The position numbers and the translations under genes are program-made. From assembly GCA_026692885.1 (NCBI GenBank), contig JAPLNJ010001033.1:1-10786 (forward strand): a stretch of 10,786 bases of DNA, read 5' to 3'. The first letter of the stretch is position 1, and every line of letters starts with the position of its first letter. Positions 1-9,014 of this stretch are shown in pieces. Source of the DNA: Planctomycetota bacterium (GTDB lineage Bacteria > Planctomycetota > Planctomycetia > Pirellulales > Pirellulaceae). Below the pieces are notes generated by a model that searched no databases, was not told the DNA's origin, and was given only the letters and a program-made list of their open reading frames with translations.

Positions 1-1813
1 GGAAATCGTGGACGAAGACACCGGCCTCGGTGGGCGTTTCCTGGTGCAGTTGATGAAACGCAAACGAGCTCCGCTGCCGTGGACCAGGTTGGGCGTCGGC
101 AGTCCGGTGATCCTGTCACCGAACGAGTTCGTAGGGCGCGCTGCACCTCGATCGGAGCAACGGGTTCGAGGAGGTGCTCCGCACCAGGGCGAAGCCGGAT
201 ACCGCGGCGTGGTCTACGCTCGCGACGAGAGTTCGCTCCGCGTGGCCCTCGGCAGCGAGCCGGAGGACGTGGGGGAGCACGACGCTTGGCGAGTCGACCT
301 GTCCCACGACGAGATCGCGGTGCAACGCCAGCGTGCGGCGCTCCAGCGGGTACGTGCGGCACGCGGCGATCGGCTGGCGGACTTGCGCGACGTGCTGCTC
401 GGCCAGCGTCCGCCGGAATTCAACCCGGTGCTGGACGAGCCGGCGCTGGATACCGACTTGAACGCCACGCAGTTGGCGGCGGTGGAATTTGCCCTGTCCG
501 CCCGCGATCTGGCGTTGATCCACGGACCACCGGGAACCGGCAAAACGACCACCGTGGTGGAGGTGATTCGGCGAGCGGTGCAGCGCGGCTGCAAAGTCCT
601 GGCCTGCGCGCCGAGCAACATGGCGGTGGACAACATCTTCGAACGGTTGCTGGCGGCCGGCACACGCGCGGTGCGGCTGGGACATCCGGCGCGTGTATTG
701 CCCGAACTTCGATCTCACACGTTGGACCTCTTGGTGGGCGAGCATCCGGACGTGCGGTTGGCCCGCAGGCTGGTCAAGGAAGCACGGGCCCTGTTTCGCA
801 AGGCCAGCCGATTCACGCGGGCCAAGCCGGAGCCGGGCGTACGGCAGGAGGCGCGTCAGGAAGCCAAATCGTTGCTGAACGACGCGCGGCGGCTGGAGTC
901 CCAGGCAGCCGATCAGATCCTGGATACGGCCCAGGTGCTATGCGCCACCACGACCGGCTTGGATAGCGAAGTGCTCGGCACACGCCGGTTTGACCTGGCG
1001 GTGATCGACGAGGCCTGTCAGAGTGTCGAGCCGGGCTGCTGGATTCCGCTGCTGCGCTGCGAGCGTGTCGTGCTTGCTGGCGACCACTGCCAACTGCCGC
1101 CAACCGTGGTCAGCCGGGAGGCGGCGGCCGCCGGCTTCGGGGTCAGCCTGTTCGAGCGTCTGATGACGCTGTACGGCCCCCTGATCGCTCGGCGGCTGAC
1201 GGTCCAGTACCGCATGCACACGGCGATCATGGATTTTTCCTCGTGGGAGTTTTACGACGCCGAGCTCGAGGCCGACGCGTCGGTCCGCGAGCATTTGCTG
1301 CGTGATCTGCCGGGCGTTTCTCTCACGCCGCTCACCGAGACACCGGTCGAGTTCCTGGACACGGCCGGTGCCGGCTTCGAGGAAGAGGACGAGCCGGACG
1401 GCGAGAGCCGTTTGAACCCGCGCGAAGCCGAGTTGATCTGCCGCCAAGTGCAGGCTTTACTGGAGGCCGGTTTGCCCGCCGCCAGCATCGGCGTGATCAC
1501 GCCGTATGCCGCCCAGGTGCGGTGGCTGCGGGAACAACTGCCGGTGCGCGGCCTGGAGGTCGACAGCGTCGATGGTTTTCAAGGCCGCGAGAAGGAAGCA
1601 GTGCTGATCTCACTGGTGCGTTCCAACCCCCGCGGCGAGATCGGTTTCCTCTCCGACGTGCGGCGGATGAACGTCGCGCTGACCCGCGCCCGCCGGAAGC
1701 TGTGGGTGGTCGGCGACAGCGCGACCCTCTCGGCCCATCCGTTCTATCAACGTCTGATCGAGTACTTTGAACAGATCGGCGCCTACCGCACCGTCTGGGA
1801 TGCGGACGTTTAG
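1..1813 (+). CDS. SF1 DNA/RNA helicase, IGHMBP2/DNA2-NAM7 family (5' partial)
   Basis: An ATP-driven helicase of the UPF1-like branch of superfamily 1, expected to unwind or remodel DNA or RNA in the cytoplasm. The reading frame is open to the left edge; the GTG at position 8 is probably an internal valine, because the residues before and after it read as the barrel domain that precedes the ATPase core in this family. I estimate a few dozen N-terminal residues are missing. Counting from position 8, every core motif is present: Q-motif Gln155 (LNATQ), Walker A GPPGTGKT 173-180, motif II DEACQ 334-338, motif III GDHCQLPP 358-365, motif IV QYRMH 400-404, motif V VDGFQGRE 521-528, and motif VI RRMNVALTRARR 552-563. 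A charged, Arg-rich helical stretch (about 245-310) lies between motifs Ia and II, where the 1C stalk sits in relatives. The gene ends in TAG and converges on ccsBA. The physiological substrate cannot be read from the sequence. Confidence 0.93.
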   Translation, partial: EIVDEDTGLGGRFLVQLMKRKRAPLPWTRLGVGSPVILSPNEFVGRAAPRSEQRVRGGAPHQGEAGYRGVVYARDESSLRVALGSEPEDVGEHDAWRVDLSHDEIAVQRQRAALQRVRAARGDRLADLRDVLLGQRPPEFNPVLDEPALDTDLNATQLAAVEFALSARDLALIHGPPGTGKTTTVVEVIRRAVQRGCKVLACAPSNMAVDNIFERLLAAGTRAVRLGHPARVLPELRSHTLDLLVGEHPDVRLARRLVKEARALFRKASRFTRAKPEPGVRQEARQEAKSLLNDARRLESQAADQILDTAQVLCATTTGLDSEVLGTRRFDLAVIDEACQSVEPGCWIPLLRCERVVLAGDHCQLPPTVVSREAAAAGFGVSLFERLMTLYGPLIARRLTVQYRMHTAIMDFSSWEFYDAELEADASVREHLLRDLPGVSLTPLTETPVEFLDTAGAGFEEEDEPDGESRLNPREAELICRQVQALLEAGLPAASIGVITPYAAQVRWLREQLPVRGLEVDSVDGFQGREKEAVLISLVRSNPRGEIGFLSDVRRMNVALTRARRKLWVVGDSATLSAHPFYQRLIEYFEQIGAYRTVWDADV

Positions 1814-2137
1814 GCACACGACGGAAGTAATCCCGGTAAGTGCCCTTGCCAGTGCGGGAAAGAGCAGGGTGTGGGGAAAGGAGACGGAAGCGTTGTTTCG
1901 ATCTCGCGCCCCGGGGTAGCACGGATGGCAAAGCCGAGGCTCGGATGACAACCCGGAAACGAAGCAGAAGGACGTCTTCGGTGGACGATTCCGGCACCCG
2001 CCTGCTCGTAATCACGATCTTCGGTGGCCGTCCGCATTCGTCATCGGTGCCCCGGCCTTGCCATCCGTGCTACCGAAATGAAACTGCTGTGTGCCCTCAC
2101 GCAGCCGGATGGCAGGCGGCGTTTCGACCCTGCGTTC
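1814..2137. other. Convergent intergenic region with repeats
   Basis: This 324-bp gap lies between the 3' ends of the helicase and ccsBA. I see no credible gene; the short frames crossing it have no recognisable protein features. It holds an inverted repeat pair (1915-1939 and 2050-2074), listed separately. A segment at 1843-1876, 'cccttgccagtgcggg' followed by an 'agagcagggtgtgggg'-like tail, looks like a decayed copy of a palindromic intergenic element common in planctomycetes and proteobacteria; that match is from memory. I see no hairpin followed by a T-tract that would make a good intrinsic terminator. Confidence 0.6.
1915..2074. repeat. Inverted repeat pair, 23/25 identical arms
   Basis: The left arm, 1915-1939, starts ggtagcacggatggcaa. 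The reverse complement of 2050-2074 gives the same 25-base word with two A-to-G differences. About 110 bp separate the arms. The pair sits between two converging genes, so transcripts from either side would carry it near their 3' ends, where it could fold into a long stem. It may equally be two copies of a dispersed repeat inserted in opposite orientation. Confidence 0.75.
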
Positions 2138-5815
<3,678 letters not shown>

Positions 5816-5818
5816 TGG

Positions 5819-5823
5819 CTCCT
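5819..5823 (-). promoter_or_regulatory. Shine-Dalgarno site of ccsBA
   Basis: The minus strand reads AGGAG, then CCA, then ATGATG. Spacing is 3 nt to the ATG at 5815 and 6 nt to the ATG at 5812, so the second is the better-placed start. It is one of the few clear Shine-Dalgarno sites in the window, and it indicates that ccsBA can be translated independently of the gene upstream. Confidence 0.65.
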
Positions 5824-5852
5824 GGGTGTGCGTATTCTTGGCGAACTCGTAG

Positions 5853-5872
5853 GTCAGCCTTTCCAGGCTGAC
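5853..5872. repeat. Short hairpin repeat, 8-bp perfect stem
   Basis: The sequence gtcagcct-ttcc-aggctgac forms a perfect 8-bp stem with a 4-nt loop. It lies in the 120-bp spacer between the lipoprotein and ccsBA, next to the larger palindrome at 5881-5940. No T-run follows in the direction of transcription, so it is more likely a REP-like element or an mRNA processing or stability structure than a terminator. Confidence 0.65.
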
Positions 5873-5880
5873 ATCGCGCT

Positions 5881-5940
5881 AGTAGGGTGGGCTGTGCCCA
5901 CCACCCATAGCGTTTTGTGGTGGGCACAGCCCACCCTACT
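5881..5940. repeat. Nested palindromic repeat: 24-bp perfect stem, 12-nt loop
   Basis: Positions 5881-5904 and 5917-5940 are perfect reverse complements over 24 bp, with the 12-nt loop ccatagcgtttt between. Each arm is itself palindromic (ggtgggc-tgt-gcccacc), so the element could form either one long hairpin or two small ones. Its right arm contains the TAG stop codon of the lipoprotein gene (5936-5938). A shorter relative lies at 8620-8666, marking it as one of a dispersed family of REP or MITE type. No T-tract follows on the transcribed strand, so it is not a classic intrinsic terminator, though it could cause pausing or protect the upstream mRNA. Confidence 0.85.
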
Positions 5941-7048
5941 GGAACTTGAACGACTTGACAAAGCTTTCGAAGTTCTGTTTTTCGCGTTGGGTCAGTTCCG
6001 GATCACCGGTCAATTTCACGTACCAACCCTCGCCTCCGCGAACCAGCACGGCACCCAGGACCGATTGCGTGGGTCCGACCAGTTCGACGTAGTCGGCCGA
6101 GAGGTCGCCAATCTCGAGCTTGCGGAGTTGCTGGGCTAACTCCTTCTCGTCGAGGGGTGCCAGTTTGATCTGGCCTCGCCAGCGATTGATGTTCTGCAGC
6201 AGCGGCATTTGTCCGGGCAAGCGATCGACGGTGACTTCGACACGCCGGTCGCCGTCCGTGATTTCGTAGGCGGCCTCGTGCCGTAGTGTGATGCCGCCGC
6301 GGGACACGAACCGCTCGCCGGGCTTCCAGCCTGCGGGCGTTTGAGAACTCAGTGAGGGTGCACTCGACTCGGCCGGAATCGCGGTCGCCGCCGCCGTTTT
6401 GGTGCCGCCGGACTGGAGGCGGCCGATCAAGTCCACCAGGGTCACGACGCTGCCTTCGAGCTGCAGTTGCTCCGTCTCCTTGGCGAGTTGGCCTTCAGCG
6501 ATCTTCGGCAGCCCCAGCTGGCCGCGCCAACGATTGACATTGGACAGCAGGTACGCCGTTTCGTCGGTGGACGGCTTATCTTCCGGGATGACCGTCAACT
6601 CCAATTTCTGACCCGCCGAATCGATTTCCAGGGTGGCAAAGCGGAAGATCGAACCGGAGCCTGCCCGCCAGCCTTCCGGCAGCTTCCACTGCGGTTTTCC
6701 GTCGGCAAACTGGAGCGAGCGGAGCAGCCCGCGAAAGGCGTCGGCTTGCGGCGAGATTGCCTCCTTGGGGCCCGCCAGCTTAAAGAGCCACACCTTGTTG
6801 CTCTGGGACACGGCGGCCGCTAGTAGGCGGTCGGAATCGGGCTTGGCAGCGGTCCCCGTCTCCTGCGGCAATGCGGCCGAATGGGGCGCCCGCGAAGTGG
6901 TTGCGGTCTCAGACTTCAGCACCTGATAGCGACGGATTTCCTCGCGCGGCTTGCAGCCGGCCGCTAGTAGACCGCAACCGGTCAACAGCACGAACCCCAT
7001 CCGGGACCACGAGGAACTGTGCCTCGCGAGGCCCGGCCTACGACCCAT
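5936..7048 (-). CDS. Predicted lipoprotein with duplicated NRWRGQ domains, upstream of ccsBA
   Basis: A 370-residue secreted protein of unknown function. From the ATG at 7048 the N-terminus has an Arg-rich start, a hydrophobic stretch (GFVLLTGCGLLAAGC) and a lipobox LAAGC with Cys32 as the likely lipidated residue (Cys25 in LLTGC is an alternative). Thus it is probably anchored to a membrane on its outer side. The mature part has two copies of a roughly 90-residue unit. Unit 1 (about 121-209) and unit 2 (about 235-325) share GW, an EI strand, a VTV-like strand, N-(V/I)-NRWRGQ (170-177 and 286-293), an LA-rich helix and a closing V-L-G. A second motif flanks them: VWLFKLAG...LLRSLQF (86-114) and WYVKLTG...FVKSFKF (342-369). 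I recall similar proteins in planctomycetes but know no function. The frame extends upstream to a TTG at 7162, but that would place the lipobox Cys at residue 70, too far in. ATG 7000 is also possible but leaves an uncharged signal n-region. Its stop codon lies in a palindromic repeat, 120 bp before ccsBA. Confidence 0.8.
   Translation of the reverse strand: MGRRPGLARHSSSWSRMGFVLLTGCGLLAAGCKPREEIRRYQVLKSETATTSRAPHSAALPQETGTAAKPDSDRLLAAAVSQSNKVWLFKLAGPKEAISPQADAFRGLLRSLQFADGKPQWKLPEGWRAGSGSIFRFATLEIDSAGQKLELTVIPEDKPSTDETAYLLSNVNRWRGQLGLPKIAEGQLAKETEQLQLEGSVVTLVDLIGRLQSGGTKTAAATAIPAESSAPSLSSQTPAGWKPGERFVSRGGITLRHEAAYEITDGDRRVEVTVDRLPGQMPLLQNINRWRGQIKLAPLDEKELAQQLRKLEIGDLSADYVELVGPTQSVLGAVLVRGGEGWYVKLTGDPELTQREKQNFESFVKSFKFQ
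7021..7032. repeat. 12-bp palindrome in the signal-peptide coding region
   Basis: GCCTCGCGAGGC is a perfect 12-bp palindrome within the segment coding for residues 3-10 of the lipoprotein (RRPGLARH, counting from ATG 7048). The surrounding sequence resembles a dispersed planctomycete intergenic repeat; that resemblance is from memory, and no second copy occurs in this window. If it is such a repeat, the start of the gene may have been extended by it, or translation may begin downstream at ATG 7000. Confidence 0.45.
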
Positions 7049-7191
7049 CGAACTCGCCGGATGTAACATCTGCTGTGTGATTCTGTGAAAGCCTGGGAGG
7101 GAAAAACAGGGCAGGGACCAACGTTTGGCGCACCGACCCGACGATGGCCGCCTTCGCACCAAGACGTCTATATTCCTGGTTTGGCTGCGGC

Positions 7192-7197
7192 ATTATA
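7192..7197 (-). promoter_or_regulatory. Candidate -10 box for the lipoprotein-ccsBA unit
   Basis: The minus strand reads TATAAT here, a perfect consensus hexamer in otherwise GC-rich DNA. Transcription would begin near 7185, giving a leader of about 137 nt before ATG 7048. I see no convincing -35 hexamer at the usual distance, so this is only a candidate. Confidence 0.35.
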
Positions 7198-7390
7198 GCG
7201 AACGAGCACAATCAGGGCGAGTGCGACTCACGAGGCAGCGCGGGCGATTTTCAGAGCTGGCCGCAACCCAACACGCGAGTAGATGGCGTCAGCCCCCTGA
7301 TGACCGCGTGCGCTGACGCTGGCCACTTGAAAATGTCGGATTGACTCACGGCGGAGGTTTTCAAAACGCTTGTTACTCGCACGGACGGTC

Positions 7391-7442
7391 GAGCCAGAGC
7401 ACGGATGAATACCGAACCAGAAAGAAACCCGTGCTCTGGCTC
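7391..7442. repeat. Hairpin repeat, 14-bp perfect stem, 24-nt loop
   Basis: gagccagagcacgg (7391-7404) and ccgtgctctggctc (7429-7442) are perfect reverse complements. The element lies in the middle of the divergent gap, away from either start codon. It resembles a dispersed palindromic element rather than an operator: the loop is long, and neither promoter candidate overlaps it. Confidence 0.75.
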
Positions 7443-7582
7443 TGCCATCCGGGCGAATCACGCAAGAAAGGTTGCACTTGGGCCAAGCATAAAGATGCAG
7501 TCTGCCTATCCAGGTAAGGTTCACAAGAGACCTGCCTGGGAGAAGTCAGTCGCCGCCGGGACTCACGCCTTCAGCTCGTTCC

Positions 7583-7591
7583 TGGTATAAT
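7583..7591 (+). promoter_or_regulatory. Candidate extended -10 promoter for the endonuclease gene
   Basis: TGGTATAAT combines the TGn extension with a perfect TATAAT hexamer. Extended -10 promoters of sigma-70 type often need little or no -35 element, and none is clear here (the aligned hexamer is tcacgc). It lies about 92 bp upstream of the ATG at 7684 and points towards it. Confidence 0.45.
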
Positions 7592-7683
7592 TCTGGGCGG
7601 ACGAGAAACGCTGCAGGCGGTAACGAAACGGTGTTTCTACGTGGTTCTTCCGGCGATCTTCGAGACTGGTAGCGAGCTTGTTC

Positions 7684-8409
7684 ATGCAATTCCGGTTGCT
7701 GACCTACAACATTCACAAGGGCATCGGCGGGGTCGACCGCCAGTACCGTCTGGAACGCATCGTGGAGACGATCGCGCACTGCGCGCCGGACATCGTGTTG
7801 CTGCAGGAGGTAGACGATGGGGTGCCTCGTTCGCGCCATCACCGACAAGTGGATCTGCTGGGCGACCAACTGGGCCTGCCCTATCGGGCCTTCCAGCGGA
7901 ACGTGACGCTCCGCGAAGGCCACTACGGAAACGCGATCCTCAGCCGCTTTCCGCTCCACGACGTGCACCACCTGGAACTGTCCATTCCGCTCAAGAAGCG
8001 GCGTCGCGCGCTGGCCGCCCACTGCCAACTGCACATCGACGGACACGCGCGGACTCTGTTGGTGGTCAATTCTCACTTGGGGCTAGCCGGGTTTGAACGC
8101 TCGATCCAAGTGCGACGTGTCTTGACTAGCGATCTGCTCCAGCACACGCACCGGAACACGGCCGTGATCGTCGCTGGCGACTTCAACGACGTGTGGGGCG
8201 GCTTGGGTAAGAGGCTGCTGGAACCAGAAGGCTTCCGCTCAGCAACGGGCTCCGCGAAGACGTTCCCGGCCTTCCTGCCCATGCGGCCGCTGGATCGGAT
8301 CTACTATCGGGGCAACCTGCGTTTGGATCACAGTTTTGCCTCGCGCACCGAGCTGGCCCGACAGGCTTCCGATCATCTGCCGATGGTGGCCGAGTTCGCG
8401 ATCTCGTGA
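7684..8409 (+). CDS. Endonuclease/exonuclease/phosphatase (EEP) family protein
   Basis: A metal-dependent phosphodiesterase or nuclease of the EEP fold, which includes AP endonucleases, DNase I-like enzymes and sphingomyelinase-like phosphodiesterases. Members of this size without a signal peptide resemble E. coli YbhP; the substrate is not known from sequence. The 241 residues carry the complete catalytic set: Asn9 (TYNIHKG), Glu42 (LLQE), Asn83 (YGNAILSR), Asn129 and His131 (NSHLG), Asp166 and Asn168 (GDFND), Asp204 (LDRIYY), and Asp230-His231 (SDHLPM). No signal peptide or membrane segment is seen, so it should be cytoplasmic. A frame two codons longer could start at TTG 7678, but ATG 7684 begins MQFRLLTYN, the usual start in this family. 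There is no clear Shine-Dalgarno site. It stands alone: the upstream gene is divergent and the downstream gene is on the other strand. Confidence 0.93.
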   Translation: MQFRLLTYNIHKGIGGVDRQYRLERIVETIAHCAPDIVLLQEVDDGVPRSRHHRQVDLLGDQLGLPYRAFQRNVTLREGHYGNAILSRFPLHDVHHLELSIPLKKRRRALAAHCQLHIDGHARTLLVVNSHLGLAGFERSIQVRRVLTSDLLQHTHRNTAVIVAGDFNDVWGGLGKRLLEPEGFRSATGSAKTFPAFLPMRPLDRIYYRGNLRLDHSFASRTELARQASDHLPMVAEFAIS

Positions 8410-8457
8410 GTCATTCGGCGCCGTTTGTCCGTTGGGATGCCCCGAGGGGATCGACTT

Positions 8458-8537
8458 GGGGTGGCTGACGGCACAGCACGCGATGCTGCGGGCCGCACTT
8501 GGCGGGGGCCTCGTTCCGCTCTGCCGCCAGCCACCCC
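8458..8537. repeat. Inverted repeat, 15/16 arms, with inner hairpin
   Basis: ggggtggctgacggca (8458-8473) pairs with tgccgccagccacccc (8522-8537), with one G-T or A-C mismatch depending on strand. The 48-nt interior begins with a smaller hairpin cagca-cgcga-tgctg (8474-8488). The outer arm starts 49 nt after the endonuclease stop codon, so an mRNA reading through would form a strong branched structure that might protect its 3' end or slow polymerase. No T-tract follows. Confidence 0.7.
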
Positions 8538-8619
8538 CCTCACCATCCCCCCTCCTGCACGTCCAGTATGCGATCCGAGGCCGTGAAAGAATTGAATCCG
8601 CCACGAGGCTTGCACAAGA

Positions 8620-8666
8620 CGTAGTGCCCACCAGACACAGGCAGTTTTGGTGGGCACGGCCCTACG
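8620..8666. repeat. Palindromic repeat related to the 5881-5940 element
   Basis: tgcccacca (8625-8633) pairs with tggtgggca (8648-8656), and cgtag (8620-8624) with ctacg (8662-8666), leaving five unpaired bases (cggcc) on the right and a 14-nt loop. The right arm, tggtgggcacggccctacg, matches the right arm of 5881-5940 at both ends but is shorter in the middle. The two are probably members of one dispersed family at different stages of decay. Confidence 0.7.
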
Positions 8667-8859
8667 ATTTCTTCACAGTCCCTCTCCGCGTCAGCCGACA
8701 CTGTTCGGTTCCGCCCAGTCGTCGCTGACCGAGGCGGCGCTGGCACTCCAAGCCTGGACACTCGGCGTTCGGAGGCCATCCGTGTCGCCTGGTCGTCCGA
8801 GGTGATGCGGTCTTGTGGAGACGCATGTTCGCGAATACAGTCGTTATCGTCGTTGTTGT

Positions 8860-8879
8860 CGGTAGACTTTAGCCTACCG
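8860..8879. repeat. Short hairpin repeat
   Basis: cggtagactttagcctaccg folds into a stem of 6 bp, one A-C mismatch and 2 more bp around a 2-nt loop. It resembles the small 'CGGTAGACT' palindromes I associate with planctomycete intergenic DNA. It is the third palindrome in this gap and lies about 135 bp beyond the stop codon of the membrane protein gene. Confidence 0.5.
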
Positions 8880-9014
8880 GCAGAGTCGCCCTTTGCGGTG
8901 CCAGCTAGCGTTGGCCCGACCGGGGAAGTCGTGAAGTCTGAATGCGGAAGCCGTCCCCGCCGGCCGTAATTGGCGACGGGCATTGTCTGTGTTGGATGCG
9001 TCTCCAACGCAGAT

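Larger units (their letters stand above)
7049..7683. other. Divergent intergenic region
   Basis: About 635 bp separate the lipoprotein start (- strand) from the endonuclease start (+ strand). Small open frames here (for example 7228-7524 on the - strand, 98 codons) have no recognisable protein features and I do not call them. The gap holds a candidate promoter on each strand, the 14-bp-stem hairpin at 7391-7442, and a smaller inverted repeat gcgtcagc (7286-7293) / gctgacgc (7312-7319). Confidence 0.6.
8410..9014. other. Convergent intergenic region rich in palindromic repeats
   Basis: About 605 bp lie between the 3' ends of the endonuclease and the membrane protein. I see no credible gene. 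Three palindromic elements are listed separately (8458-8537, 8620-8666, 8860-8879). The rest shows no further structure that I can support, apart from a weak 6-bp inverted pair gtcagc/gctgac at 8690-8695 and 8724-8729. The clustering of unrelated small palindromes between converging genes suggests this gap collects repeats. Confidence 0.6.

Noticed and set aside
1497..2015. 172-codon open frame on the - strand overlapping the helicase 3' end
   Set aside because: It is antisense to helicase motifs V and VI and passes through repeat sequence; its Arg/Ser-rich translation looks non-coding.
5853..5940. Intrinsic transcription terminator between the lipoprotein and ccsBA
   Set aside because: Both hairpins lack a following T-tract on the transcribed strand, and the second copy in another gap points to a dispersed repeat.
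5936..7162. Longer lipoprotein form starting at TTG 7162
   Set aside because: A weak AGGA lies upstream, but the lipobox cysteine would then be residue 70 and the extra 38 residues do not resemble a signal peptide.
7228..7524. 98-codon open frame on the - strand in the divergent gap
   Set aside because: It is built across the hairpin at 7391-7442 and the inverted pair at 7286-7319, has no Shine-Dalgarno site and no recognisable protein features.
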